From: Chryseobacterium populi
GTDB taxonomy: Bacteria > Bacteroidota > Bacteroidia > Flavobacteriales > Weeksellaceae
Direction: 5' to 3'
DNA length: 64,000 nucleotides
Assembly (NCBI RefSeq): GCF_000282115.1
Contig: NZ_AKJY01000014.1
Location: forward strand, 1 to 64,000
The notes below the pieces were generated by a model. The model was not told the origin of the DNA, ran no database searches, and saw only the letters and a program-made list of their open reading frames with translations. Made by a program: the position numbers and the translations under genes. Every line of letters begins with the position of its first letter. Within the stretch, counting starts at the first letter, position 1. Below are positions 17,618 to 26,432 of the stretch, piece by piece.

Positions 17618-18805
17618 TTATTCTTGTGAGCGGTCTTCCATATTTTTGTCAGTTTCTTCCAGCCATGATGTTTTATAAGACGGATCTTCCACTTTCAAAG
17701 CTTCCTCCGTAATTTTTAAAGGACGGAAAGGATCTACCATTACAGCATATTCTTCAGTGAATTTTTTTCCGATACTTCTTTCCATGGCACCTGGGTGGGG
17801 GCCGTGAACAATTCCTCCAGGATGAAGCGTAAAATCCATTAAGTCAATGTGGTTACGGCTCATAAAATCACCTTCGGTATAGAATAAAACTTCATCCGAA
17901 TCGATATTGGAATGATTATAAGGTGCAGGAATCGCCATTGGGTGATAATCGTACATTCTTGCACAGAATGAGCAAACCACGAAATTATGTCCTTCAAAAT
18001 TCTGATGAACCGGTGGCGGCTGGTGAATTCTACCTGTAATTGGTTCAAAGTTTTTAATATTAAATTTATAAGGGTAAAAATAACCGTCCCAGCCTACCAC
18101 ATCAAACGGATGGGTTGCATAAATGAAATCGGTGATCTGATTTTCTTTTTTTACTTTGATCAGGAATTCTCCTTTTTCATCTTTCGGCTCAACGAAAGTA
18201 GGTGCGATAATATCTCTTTCGCAGAATGGTGAATGCTCTAAAAGCTGTCCGAATTCATTTCTGTATCTCTTTGGAGTATAAATCGGAGAATGACTTTCCA
18301 ATACAAAGAATACTGTGTCTTCGGATTTTAATTCTATCTGATAAATGGTACCTCTTGGAATGATAAGGTAATCTCCGACAAAAAATTCCAGGTTTCCAAC
18401 GAAAGTTTTCAGAACTCCACTGCCTTCGTGAACGAACAGAAGCTCATCACACTCTGCATTTTTATAGAAATAATCCATTGATTTTCTCGGCTTAGCCAAT
18501 CCCATTTTCAGGTCGTTATTCATCAGAAGGATTTTTCTGCTGTCCATAAAATCATCCTCAGGAGTAACGTTCATACCTTTGAACATTCTTGGCGTTACAT
18601 TTTTGTCAACAGCAATTTTTGGAGTCACATCTTTGGGGGCTCCAATAGATTTTATCTGGGTAGGGCGGTGAATATGATAGAGCAGGGAAGAAATTCCATG
18701 AAAGCCTTCCGTACCGAAAAGCTGCTCATAATAGAATTTATCTTCAGGAGATTTAAAAATCGTATGTCTTTTCTGTGGGATATTCCCGGATTGATTATAT
18801 CTCAT
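17618..18805 (-). CDS. hmgA: Homogentisate 1,2-dioxygenase
   Basis: Opens the ring of homogentisate to give maleylacetoacetate. 395 residues, somewhat shorter than the 430-440 of many homologues. Cupin-fold iron enzyme; conserved blocks include LHPGGIVHGPHPGAMERSIG, MAIPAPYNHSNIDSDEVLFY and the HEGSGVL strand. It is first in the run with the CoA-transferase gene. A -7-like box TAAATTTG lies 20 bp upstream at 18825-18832. Confidence 0.93.
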   Translation of the reverse strand: MRYNQSGNIPQKRHTIFKSPEDKFYYEQLFGTEGFHGISSLLYHIHRPTQIKSIGAPKDVTPKIAVDKNVTPRMFKGMNVTPEDDFMDSRKILLMNNDLKMGLAKPRKSMDYFYKNAECDELLFVHEGSGVLKTFVGNLEFFVGDYLIIPRGTIYQIELKSEDTVFFVLESHSPIYTPKRYRNEFGQLLEHSPFCERDIIAPTFVEPKDEKGEFLIKVKKENQITDFIYATHPFDVVGWDGYFYPYKFNIKNFEPITGRIHQPPPVHQNFEGHNFVVCSFCARMYDYHPMAIPAPYNHSNIDSDEVLFYTEGDFMSRNHIDLMDFTLHPGGIVHGPHPGAMERSIGKKFTEEYAVMVDPFRPLKITEEALKVEDPSYKTSWLEETDKNMEDRSQE

Positions 18806-18824
18806 TTTTACCTTTATATTTTCT

Positions 18825-18832
18825 CAAATTTA
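18825..18832 (-). promoter_or_regulatory. Possible -7 box (TAAATTTG) of hmgA
   Basis: Fits TAnnTTTG on the minus strand and lies about 20 bp before the hmgA ATG. No convincing -33 box. Confidence 0.4.
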
Positions 18833-18891
18833 ATAATTTTTGACGAATAATTTTTAACGACATTTATCATAAAGTTTTTTATTTCGAAAAT

Positions 18892-18915
18892 AATTGTTAG
18901 TTTTGTCTAACAATT
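18892..18915 (+). promoter_or_regulatory. Perfect 9-bp inverted repeat over a -7 box, operator of the TonB receptor operon
   Basis: AATTGTTAG (18892-18900), spacer TTTTGT, CTAACAATT (18907-18915). The box TAGTTTTG (18898-18905), matching TAnnTTTG, lies inside it, and the receptor ATG follows 9 bp after the repeat. The arrangement fits a repressor site, for example of a metal-sensing regulator, but the protein is not identified. Confidence 0.65.
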
Positions 18916-18923
18916 TTAATTTC

Positions 18924-20993
18924 ATGAAGCAAATATTATTTTCTGTTGTTTTGTTATCGTCTTATTGTTTTTCACAGGAGTCGGATAGTTTAGATATAAA
19001 TCATAACCTAAAAACAGACTCAGCGGCTGCATCCAAAAAAGAAATGAAAACGAAAATGATTGATGACGTAGTGATTACAGGAACCATAAAACCGGTCAGC
19101 AGATCTAAAAGTCCGGTGGCGGTAGAAATTTACAGTCAGAAATTTTTTCAGAAAAACCCTACACCGAATATTTTTGAAGCCATTTCAATGGTCAATGGAG
19201 TAAAGCCTCAGCTGAACTGTTCGGTTTGTAACACCGGAGATATTCACATCAACGGCCTGGAAGGGCCCTATACAATGATCTTAATTGACGGAATGCCCAT
19301 CGTGAGCTCATTATCTACGGTTTACGGATTAAGCGGGATACCGAACAGCCTGGTTGACAGGATAGAGATGGTAAAAGGGCCTGCTTCATCTCTTTACGGA
19401 TCTGAAGCCATGGGTGGAGTCATTAATATCATTACCAAAAATGCTTTAACAGCCCCAAAACTGAGTGCAGATCTGATGACAGGTACTTGGAGTGAAAATA
19501 ATTTTGATTTGTCGACTAAATTTAACCTGGGGAAGGATGCCGCTTCATTATTGAGCCTGAATTATTTTAATTTCACTAAAAGAATAGATCAGAATAAAGA
19601 TAATTTTACTGATGCTGCTTTGCAGAACAGGATTTCAGTTTTTAATAAATGGAATTTTCAAAGAAAAGATAACCGGTTGGGCAGTTTTGCGTTAAGGTAT
19701 TTGTATGAAGACCGTTTTGGCGGTGAAATGCAGTGGAACAGGTATTACCGCGGAAGTGATACCGTATACGGAGAAAGTATTTACACCAACAGGGTAGAGG
19801 CTTTCGGGGTTTATCAGTGGCCTTTGAAAGAGCAGATTATTTCCCAGTTTTCTTATAACTACCACAATCAGGACTCATTTTATGGAAGCAATCCTTTTGA
19901 TGCTCTGCAAAAAGTAGCTTTTACGCAGACGTATTGGGATAAGACCTTTGGAAATCATGATTTGATTTTAGGGCTCAGTTTTAAAAAAACTTTTTATGAT
20001 GACAATACTCCCGGAACCTTATCAGCAGACGGATTCACGAATGAGCCTATGAAATCTCCGATCTGGGGAGCTTTTATCCAGGATCAGTGGGAAATTAATT
20101 CTAAAAATACATTATTGCTGGGATACCGCTTTGATTATGATAAAATACATCATTCTATACACTCCCCGAGATTTGCATGGAAATTTTCCCCGAACCCTTA
20201 TCATACTTTACGTTTTAATTTTGGAACCGGCTTCCGGGTGGTGAATTTATTTACAGAAGATCATGCCGCCCTTACAGGCTCCCGTGAGGTAGTGATTAAA
20301 TCAGATTTAAAACCTGAAAAATCAATCAACGGAAATCTGAATTATATCTGGAAAATACCTGTAGGAGACCGTTTGATTAATTTGGATGCCTCCGCATTTT
20401 ATACTTATTTCAGCAATAAGATTGTAGGGGATTTTGATACGGAACCGGATAAAATTATTTATGATAACCTCCATGGATATGGGATTTCAAGAGGAGCTTC
20501 AGTGAATGTGGATTTCAGCTTCAGTTTTCCGTTGAGTGTTAATCTGGGGGTAACTTATCTGGATGTGTATCAGAAATTGGATGATGGAAATGAAAAAATT
20601 CAGCAACTTCACGCTCCAAAATGGAGTGGAACGTATGCTTTAACGTATAAATTCCCGAATGCATTGACTCTGGACTTTACAGGACAATTCTACGGGCCCA
20701 TGAGACTGCCGGTACTGCCGAATGACTACCGCCCCGAATATTCACCGTTTTATTCCCTGGCGAATATTCAGATCTCAAAAAGTTTCAGATCCGGGTTTGA
20801 AGTTTATTGCGGAGTTAAAAACCTGTTCAACTTTGTTCCGAAAGATCCTTTGATGAGGCCGTTTGACCCGTTTGACCAGCATGTGGATGACCCGGTTAAT
20901 AACCCGAATCATTATACATTTGATACAACTTACGGCTATGCACCCATGCAGGGGATCAGAGGATTTTTAGGTGTAAAATATACCCTTAAATGA
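18924..20993 (+). CDS. TonB-dependent receptor with Cys-x-x-Cys plug motif
   Basis: 689 residues from the ATG at 18924 (MKQILFSVVLLSSYCFSQ signal peptide). The plug is complete (DDVVITGTIKPVSRSK, MILIDGMPIVSSLSTVYG, VKGPASSLYGSEAMGGVINI), followed by a barrel with the usual FGTGFRVVN segment and a terminal GFLGVKYTLK strand. The plug carries NCSVCNTGDIHINGLEGPY, a Cys pair not usual in siderophore receptors. The stop overlaps the ATG of a thioredoxin gene by 4 bp, so the two are translationally coupled. No SusD is present. Metal or metal-complex uptake is a guess. Confidence 0.92.
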   Translation: MKQILFSVVLLSSYCFSQESDSLDINHNLKTDSAAASKKEMKTKMIDDVVITGTIKPVSRSKSPVAVEIYSQKFFQKNPTPNIFEAISMVNGVKPQLNCSVCNTGDIHINGLEGPYTMILIDGMPIVSSLSTVYGLSGIPNSLVDRIEMVKGPASSLYGSEAMGGVINIITKNALTAPKLSADLMTGTWSENNFDLSTKFNLGKDAASLLSLNYFNFTKRIDQNKDNFTDAALQNRISVFNKWNFQRKDNRLGSFALRYLYEDRFGGEMQWNRYYRGSDTVYGESIYTNRVEAFGVYQWPLKEQIISQFSYNYHNQDSFYGSNPFDALQKVAFTQTYWDKTFGNHDLILGLSFKKTFYDDNTPGTLSADGFTNEPMKSPIWGAFIQDQWEINSKNTLLLGYRFDYDKIHHSIHSPRFAWKFSPNPYHTLRFNFGTGFRVVNLFTEDHAALTGSREVVIKSDLKPEKSINGNLNYIWKIPVGDRLINLDASAFYTYFSNKIVGDFDTEPDKIIYDNLHGYGISRGASVNVDFSFSFPLSVNLGVTYLDVYQKLDDGNEKIQQLHAPKWSGTYALTYKFPNALTLDFTGQFYGPMRLPVLPNDYRPEYSPFYSLANIQISKSFRSGFEVYCGVKNLFNFVPKDPLMRPFDPFDQHVDDPVNNPNHYTFDTTYGYAPMQGIRGFLGVKYTLK

Positions 20994-21460
20994 AAAATTT
21001 AATTTTATTTTTAATGTTAGTGCCTTGTTTCTGTCTTGCCCAGAAGATGGAAACAGGCACTTTTTCCGGACTTGAGCAACTACAAAAGGAACAACCTAAA
21101 CCTGTGATTATTCATGTTTATACAGATTGGTGCGCAGTATGTAAAATTGAATCTTTCCAATTAAATAAAGATAAAGAACTGAGACAATTGATGGATAAGG
21201 ATTTTTATGTTATCCATTTTGAAGCGGAGAAAACCAAAGAAAAAATATTTTTCCAGGGAAAAGAATTTAATTATCTGCCTAATGGGAATTCCGGAATTCA
21301 TGAATTAGCTCTGGCACTGTCTAAAAATACAAATCAGCCGGTTTATCCGTTATGGATATTGCTGGATTCAAACCAAAATCTGGTGTATTATCATGAAGGA
21401 GTATTTAAGCCTGAAAAAATGAAGCAGAAACTTCTGGAAATTGCTGCTTCATATAAATAG
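20990..21460 (+). CDS. Periplasmic thioredoxin family protein
   Basis: 156 residues with a signal peptide (MKNLILFLMLVPCFCLAQ) and a thioredoxin fold with active site WCAVCK in YTDWCAVCKIESFQL. A conserved proline-like segment NQPVYPLWILLD follows. It overlaps the receptor gene by 4 bp (ATGA). Its coupling to a receptor with a Cys pair in the plug suggests that it keeps that pair, or its cargo, reduced; this is inference. Confidence 0.87.
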   Translation: MKNLILFLMLVPCFCLAQKMETGTFSGLEQLQKEQPKPVIIHVYTDWCAVCKIESFQLNKDKELRQLMDKDFYVIHFEAEKTKEKIFFQGKEFNYLPNGNSGIHELALALSKNTNQPVYPLWILLDSNQNLVYYHEGVFKPEKMKQKLLEIAASYK

Positions 21461-21470
21461 TTTATTTTCT

Positions 21471-21528
21471 CACAGATAACGCAGATGATTTCAGGCAGCT
21501 TAATTTCTGTAAATTTGTGAAATCTGTG
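21471..21528. repeat. Non-coding repeat with CACAGAT/ATCTGTG ends
   Basis: CACAGAT (21471-21477) is mirrored by ATCTGTG (21522-21528). Similar ATCTG-rich stretches follow other genes at 23098-23200 and 33297-33345. Such elements are frequent between flavobacterial genes. Confidence 0.45.
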
Positions 21529-21607
21529 GCTAAAACTGTAAGTCCTGAGATCTTCAATGACTGTTGATTTTCCGTTTTGAATTCCGGTGATGATTCTTCG
21601 GGGTATT

Positions 21608-22600
21608 TTATTCATGAATCATAATTAATTTATTCCCTTGAGTCTGATTGTTTTTAAGGATAGATTGCGCTTTCAGGACAGTTTCTAAAGACAGGTTTCC
21701 TACAACTTTATAATTGGGTGGCATGATTATTCCATTTTCTATAAGCCTGGCAATTTCAAGTAAGCTGTCCTGATAATATTTGTAGTTTTTGGTCATGCTG
21801 TGGGTATAATTTGAAATATTCATGATCAGACAACCTTTATTAAATAAGGTCTCATGGGCTTTTTTGCTGATTAAAGCCGTTACATCCACATACATCCCAT
21901 TGCTTTTTAAAATATCGGCTGTTACTTCCGACATATAATTTCCTACAAGGTCAACTCCGATATCGAAAGGTTGGTTGTTATTCGCTTCTAAAAGATTCTG
22001 AACGAGGTTTTCGTCTTTATAATTGATGATTTGTTTTTCTGGTAAACCCACTTTAAGAAGTGCTTTTTTATTTTCTTCAGATCCTACGGTTGCTGCTATT
22101 TTATGAAAACCATTGGCAATTAACAGCTTCAGTAGAAAAGAGCCGACGCCTCCCGCAGCTCCGGTAATTAAAACGGTATCCTCATCCTTTAGCTGTAAAC
22201 GGTTAAAAGTCTGTAACGCTGTCATCCCGACAGATGGAATGGCTGCTGCCTGCTCGAAAGAAACATTTGCAGGTTTTAAGGAAACAATAGCTTCCGGAAC
22301 GGTAATGTATTCTGCATAAGAACCATTACTTCCCATTGAGCCACTTCCGCAATATACTTCATCTCCAATCCTGAATTGAGTGGCATCATTTCCTGTTTCA
22401 ACAATAATTCCTGATAATTCACGGCCTAGAACAGGGGAACTGATAAGCCTGCGTTCCAATTCATTCTCAAGCATCTGATAATCGATGGGATTAAAACCAC
22501 TGGCTTGGATACGGATTAAAACTTCATGGTTTTTAGGCTGAGGCTTTTCTACAAAGCCATCTTCAAGCTGAAAATTTTTATTTAATAGGACTGCTTTCAT
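21608..22600 (-). CDS. MDR superfamily NADP-dependent oxidoreductase (quinone oxidoreductase-like)
   Basis: 330 residues. GroES-like N-terminal part (ASGFNPIDYQMLEN, PVLGRELSGIIVETG), then a Rossmann domain with GAAGGVGSFLLKLL. No structural zinc Cys cluster is seen, so it is a zinc-free quinone reductase-like member. Divergent from an HxlR regulator with palindromes between them, an arrangement common for electrophile- or quinone-responsive genes. Confidence 0.9.
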   Translation of the reverse strand: MKAVLLNKNFQLEDGFVEKPQPKNHEVLIRIQASGFNPIDYQMLENELERRLISSPVLGRELSGIIVETGNDATQFRIGDEVYCGSGSMGSNGSYAEYITVPEAIVSLKPANVSFEQAAAIPSVGMTALQTFNRLQLKDEDTVLITGAAGGVGSFLLKLLIANGFHKIAATVGSEENKKALLKVGLPEKQIINYKDENLVQNLLEANNNQPFDIGVDLVGNYMSEVTADILKSNGMYVDVTALISKKAHETLFNKGCLIMNISNYTHSMTKNYKYYQDSLLEIARLIENGIIMPPNYKVVGNLSLETVLKAQSILKNNQTQGNKLIMIHE

Positions 22601-22664
22601 AAGGATGATTTAAAATACAAATGTAGAAACAGAATAGTTTATATTTGCTACCAGTTAACTATTG

Positions 22665-22676
22665 GTAACTAGTTAC
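22665..22676. promoter_or_regulatory. Palindrome GTAACTAGTTAC, likely HxlR operator
   Basis: A perfect 12-bp palindrome between the divergent oxidoreductase and HxlR genes. An imperfect relative, AGTTAAC-N4-GGTAACT, overlaps it on the left. A TATATTTG -7-like box for the regulator gene lies at 22640-22647 and a TACATTTG box for the oxidoreductase (minus strand) at 22618-22625. Confidence 0.6.
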
Positions 22677-22691
22677 TTTAATGAAACCATT

Positions 22692-23066
22692 ATGGCAAAA
22701 ATAATAGAAAACGGACTTGAAAGGGAAGCTACATGCACAGAAGAATTATTCGCCATGCGCGACAGCCTGGATGTTTTAGGAGGAAAATGGAAATTGATGA
22801 TTTTACGTTATTTAACCAACCGTCCGGATCAGCAGATTCATTTTAAAAAACTACAGCGAGGAATTGAAGGAATTTCTGCCAAAATGCTGAGCAAAGAACT
22901 AAAAGAGCTGGAAATTAATTTGCTGATCACAAGAACCATTCAGGATACAAAACCGATTACCGTAATTTATGCCGTCACGGAATATGGGAAATCTGTATTT
23001 CCGGTGACAGAGACTTTAGTGAAATGGGGATTGCTTCACCGGGAAAAGATCAAAGAGTCGATGTAA
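22692..23066 (+). CDS. HxlR family transcriptional regulator
   Basis: 124 residues from ATG 22692. Winged-helix HxlR domain: CTEELFAMRDSLDVLGGKWKLMILRYL (family hallmark GGKWK), RGIEGISAKMLSKELKELE and a wing ending VTEYGKSVFPV. A single Cys (Cys in EATCTEEL) is near the N-terminus, as in redox-sensing members. It probably controls the divergent MDR oxidoreductase. The earlier frame start at 22662 is not needed and runs through the operator. Confidence 0.92.
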   Translation: MAKIIENGLEREATCTEELFAMRDSLDVLGGKWKLMILRYLTNRPDQQIHFKKLQRGIEGISAKMLSKELKELEINLLITRTIQDTKPITVIYAVTEYGKSVFPVTETLVKWGLLHREKIKESM

Positions 23067-23312
23067 TGGATATTGATTTGAAAATTAAAAAGCAGTATAT
23101 TTTATCTCTGATCTGAAAATCTGCGTCATCTGTTAAATCTGAGAGTGATCATTATTCTGCTGATATAAAACTCAATTATTTCTGACAGACTTAGCAGATG
23201 TTTGTGTTTAAGTGAGAATGGTTTTAATCCCAGTAAGTTTAATTAATACAAAATTCCGCTTTGAAACATCTTGAAAAGAATAAGATCTGAGTCTTTGCTA
23301 TTAGCTTTTACA

Positions 23313-23678
23313 TTACTTCAAAAGTACAGCAATGATGGCGAGTATCGCCGGCAATGCCTGAACAATGAATATTTTCTTAGTGGCAGATACAGCTCCGTAA
23401 ATTCCGGCTACGGCTACACATCCAAGGAAAAATAAAGCGATATTGGTTTGCCACTGCTCATCTTTAATAATCAGTGACCAGATTAACCCTGCTGCCAGAA
23501 AACCGTTGTAAAGTCCCTGGTTGGCAGCCAAACCTTTGGTAGGTTTAAACATTTCTGCCGGTAACGCTGCTTTAAATACTTCCTTACCTTTGGTTTCCCA
23601 CGCAAACATTTCCATCCAAAGAATGTAAAGATGTTCTAATGCGACCAAAGCAATCAAAATTTTTGCAACGATTTCCAT
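23313..23678 (-). CDS. DUF1304 family membrane protein
   Basis: 121 residues with about four membrane helices. The family features are visible: LIALVALEHLYILWMEMFAW at the N-terminus, ANQGLYNGFLAAGLIW in the middle. Function is unknown. It is divergent from the Crp/Fnr regulator gene and could be a target of it. Confidence 0.88.
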   Translation of the reverse strand: MEIVAKILIALVALEHLYILWMEMFAWETKGKEVFKAALPAEMFKPTKGLAANQGLYNGFLAAGLIWSLIIKDEQWQTNIALFFLGCVAVAGIYGAVSATKKIFIVQALPAILAIIAVLLK

Positions 23679-23695
23679 AATTATTGTTTTTAGAA

Positions 23696-23726
23696 TTGTA
23701 AAACTAAAAAAATAAATTTAAGTTTG
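23696..23726 (+). promoter_or_regulatory. Promoter of the Crp/Fnr-DoxX-AhpD-like operon
   Basis: TTG at 23696-23698, a 20-bp spacer, and TAAGTTTG at 23719-23726 match the Bacteroidota pattern TTG-N(17-23)-TAnnTTTG. The ATG is at 23743. Confidence 0.6.
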
Positions 23727-23742
23727 ATTACTAAATTTCAAA

Positions 23743-24315
23743 ATGGATACTTTCAAAATACATTTAGATAAATTCATCAGCATTGATGAAGAAGAATACA
23801 TTTCGGTCTTATCTTTTTTTCAGACGATGGAAGTGAAAAAGAAACAGGAACTGATGCTGGACGGCGAAGTATGTAAATCCATGTATTTTGTTGTGAAAGG
23901 CTGTCTCAGAAAGTTTTTTGTCAACGAAAAAGGAGTAGAGCAAACCACAGAGTTCGCTATAGAAAACTGGTGGATTACAGATACTTTTGCTTATGAAAGA
24001 CAGATCAAATCGGATTTTTGTATTCAGGCGGTAGAGCATTCTGTTGTTCTGATCATTGATCTCCCCACTCAGGAATTACTGTTGCAGAAGCATCCGGTGA
24101 TGGAAAAATATTTCAGAATGATCTATCAAAGGGCTTATGCTGCATCCGAAAGAAGAATCCGTTTTTTATATGAAATGACAAGAGAAGAGCTTTATGTGCA
24201 TTTCAGTACCCAATATCCAAACTTTAATCAGAGAATCCCGCAATACCTTATTGCTTCTTATCTGGGCTTTACTCCGGAATATCTCAGCGAGATCCGGGCA
24301 AAATTACGTTCTTAA
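23743..24315 (+). CDS. Crp/Fnr family regulator
   Basis: 190 residues. N-terminal cyclic-nucleotide-binding-type beta-barrel (LDGEVCKSMYFVVKGCLRKFFVNEKGVEQTTEF) and a short C-terminal HTH (IPQYLIASYLGFTPEYLSEIRAKL). The effector-binding residues for cAMP are not conserved, as in most Bacteroidota members. It leads an operon with a DoxX and an AhpD-like gene and probably responds to redox or metabolic stress. It may autoregulate. Confidence 0.9.
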   Translation: MDTFKIHLDKFISIDEEEYISVLSFFQTMEVKKKQELMLDGEVCKSMYFVVKGCLRKFFVNEKGVEQTTEFAIENWWITDTFAYERQIKSDFCIQAVEHSVVLIIDLPTQELLLQKHPVMEKYFRMIYQRAYAASERRIRFLYEMTREELYVHFSTQYPNFNQRIPQYLIASYLGFTPEYLSEIRAKLRS

Positions 24316-24378
24316 ACCAGTTTAAGATTTTTACGGCTGATAAACCGGAACTTTGTCATGTTATTAAAAGCCAATATC

Positions 24379-24810
24379 ATGACAGAAAAAAGAAATCAGT
24401 TTCAGCAGTTATTTTTAAGACTTGCCATTTCCGTAACGATGCTTTCAGCGGTAGCAGACCGGTTTGGATTTTGGGGTAAGAATTCCGCCTGGGGAAATTG
24501 GGAGAATTTTGAAAAATATACCCGGCAGCTTACCTTTTTCCTTCCCGATGCTCTGAGTCGTTTTTCGGCTTATTGTGCCACATTCCTGGAGATAGCTCTT
24601 CCCTTGATGTTGCTTTTAGGGTTTAAAACTAAAATGGCTGCGTATGGAGCAGGATTTCTTTTGCTGGTTTTCGCATTATCGATGACGGTAGCTTTAGGAG
24701 TTAAGGCTCCTTTAGACTATTCCGTCTGGGTAGGAAGTGCAGGTGCATTTTTATTGGCAGGCCAACAACAGTTTTCATTCAGTATCGATCAATTAATCAA
24801 AAAACAATAA
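24379..24810 (+). CDS. DoxX family membrane protein
   Basis: 143 residues from ATG 24379 (MTEKRNQFQQLFLRLAISV); the frame start at 24358 is less likely. Four membrane helices with the DoxX pattern LRLAISVTMLSAVADRFGFWG and LEIALPLMLLLGFKTKMAAYGAG. It lies 5 bp before the AhpD-like gene. DoxX proteins are linked to thiol and redox homeostasis in some bacteria; the function here is not known. Confidence 0.85.
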   Translation: MTEKRNQFQQLFLRLAISVTMLSAVADRFGFWGKNSAWGNWENFEKYTRQLTFFLPDALSRFSAYCATFLEIALPLMLLLGFKTKMAAYGAGFLLLVFALSMTVALGVKAPLDYSVWVGSAGAFLLAGQQQFSFSIDQLIKKQ

Positions 24811-24815
24811 ACTTT

Positions 24816-25259
24816 ATGAGCGCAAGAATTAATATGGCAGCAACAGATGCAGCTGCTTACAAAGCGATGATGGGATTAGAAGGGTATCTGCAGACGATTT
24901 CTTTAAATCCCATTCAAAAAGAATTAATCAAAATCAGGGCTTCACAGATCAACGGATGTGCTTTTTGCCTGGATATGCATGCAAAAGATGCTGTGAAATA
25001 TGGTGAAACTCCACAGAGAATCTATATTTTGAACGGTTGGAAAGAAGCTACGGAATTCTTCACTGAAGAAGAGCAGGTGCTTTTATTGATGACGGAGGAA
25101 ATTACTTTAATCAGCCATAAAGGTTTAACCGAAGAGACGTATCAGAGAGCAAAAGTGGTGTTCAGTGATAACCAGATTTCACAGATCATTATGGCAATTA
25201 TCACCATCAATGCCTGGAACAGAATTGCGATCAGTACTCACATGCAGATCCCGAAATAA
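24816..25259 (+). CDS. Carboxymuconolactone decarboxylase/AhpD-like protein
   Basis: 147 residues. AhpD-type active site INGCAFCLDMHAKDA with a CxxC and a nearby His, and an upstream Glu in IQKELIKIRASQ, as in alkylhydroperoxidase-like members. It is probably a peroxidase or disulfide reductase of the oxidative stress response. It is last in the Crp/DoxX operon and is followed by a strong hairpin terminator. Confidence 0.92.
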   Translation: MSARINMAATDAAAYKAMMGLEGYLQTISLNPIQKELIKIRASQINGCAFCLDMHAKDAVKYGETPQRIYILNGWKEATEFFTEEEQVLLLMTEEITLISHKGLTEETYQRAKVVFSDNQISQIIMAIITINAWNRIAISTHMQIPK

Positions 25260-25283
25260 TTTTTTTCAACAGTTATTTATTAA

Positions 25284-25317
25284 AAAACAGCTTTTCAATT
25301 TTCTGAAAAGCTGTTTT
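25284..25317 (+). terminator. Intrinsic terminator after the AhpD-like gene
   Basis: A perfect 14-bp stem, AAAACAGCTTTTCA and TGAAAAGCTGTTTT, with loop ATTTTC, then ATTGTTATT. Confidence 0.88.
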
Positions 25318-25320
25318 ATT

Positions 25321-25352
25321 GTTATTGCGAACGAAATGAAGCAATCTCACTA
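25321..25352. repeat. Partial copy of the ATTGCGAAC repeat
   Basis: GTTATTGCGAACGAAATGAA followed by GCAATCTCAC aligns with the reversed right half of the 70-bp element at 3414-3483 (CATTGCGAAC-GAA-TGAA-CAATCT). The other half is missing here. Confidence 0.55.
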
Positions 25353-25378
25353 ATGGTTAAAACTGTAGTTATATTCTC

Positions 25379-26350
25379 CTAATAAATTGCTACAGGATTA
25401 ATATTGACCTGGGTAGAGCCCACATAAAGAGGGTGTCCAAGAACAAATAAAAACTCCCAGATTTTTTCTTTAACCAGCGGTCGGGTGTCAATTAGCTCGA
25501 GGTTATAAATTCCTTTTTTGGCCAGCATAAACTGATTGATTGGAAATTCTTCTTTACTTTTCGGATTGGGATACACTTCGGATGCCCAGGTATCTCCGCC
25601 GAAAGCTACGATTCCCTGGTCGGCAAGCCATATCGCAGCTTCCATACCAATTCCGGGTTCTACCTCAAGAAATTGTTTGTTGTCTTTACCGATCAGCTCC
25701 AGCCACCCGGTATTAAACAAAACAACATCTCCCTTTCTCAGAATGATCCCTTGTTTTTTCAGAACGGTTTTGATGTCGGAAACTGTAAATTCAGTGCCCC
25801 CCGGAACAATAGTTTTCCCGTAATAAGTAGTCATATCCAGAATAACACCACGGGTTACAAATGGCGGAACTTTTTCTATCCCTAATTTTTTCACTCCCTC
25901 TACTGTGACGAAATCAGTGGCTTTGTTCCCGTTATAGTAAGTATTGTTGATACCGATATGCCCGATACCGTTAAGCTGGGTACCTACGCCGGTCCATGCA
26001 TTCACCAACTCATCATTGAATGTGAATTTGTTGGGGCCTAAGCTTTGTCCGCCCTGTTCTCCGGGTTGGATATTATACAAATGAAAGCTCCTGTGGCGGA
26101 AAGCCGGTAAGTCCTTGTTAATGGGAACGGCCAATGATAATGATTTACCCTGTTTTACTAAGGGAAGTGCCTGCTTTATGACTTCCGGAGTTAGCAAATT
26201 GGCAGCTCCGATTTCATCTTTGACCCCGTAAGCAGAAGGATACCAGGATTGATCTCCGGGATTGATATAAAGGTTTTGAGCTTTAACGGATAGGTTACTA
26301 ACCGTCAATAAAACAGCCAACCCGAACGTTTTGATCAGATTATTTTTCAT
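25379..26350 (-). CDS. Exported cyclase family protein
   Basis: 323 residues with a signal peptide (FGLAVLLTVSNLSVKAQ). Family PF04199-like (kynurenine formamidase/cyclase fold): LVNAWTGVGTQLNGIGHIG takes the place of the metal-binding HTGTH segment, and FVTRGVILDMTTYYG and VLFNTGWLEL match the family. In this subgroup the metal-ligand pattern differs from true formamidases, so the substrate is open. It is exported to the periplasm. Confidence 0.82.
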   Translation of the reverse strand: MKNNLIKTFGLAVLLTVSNLSVKAQNLYINPGDQSWYPSAYGVKDEIGAANLLTPEVIKQALPLVKQGKSLSLAVPINKDLPAFRHRSFHLYNIQPGEQGGQSLGPNKFTFNDELVNAWTGVGTQLNGIGHIGINNTYYNGNKATDFVTVEGVKKLGIEKVPPFVTRGVILDMTTYYGKTIVPGGTEFTVSDIKTVLKKQGIILRKGDVVLFNTGWLELIGKDNKQFLEVEPGIGMEAAIWLADQGIVAFGGDTWASEVYPNPKSKEEFPINQFMLAKKGIYNLELIDTRPLVKEKIWEFLFVLGHPLYVGSTQVNINPVAIY

Positions 26351-26432
26351 TTTCGTAATGGTATGATTTGAAAAAAGAAATGGAACTCTGTAAACATTTT
26401 CTTTGCAGATAATGCTTACAGAAAATTCTATT

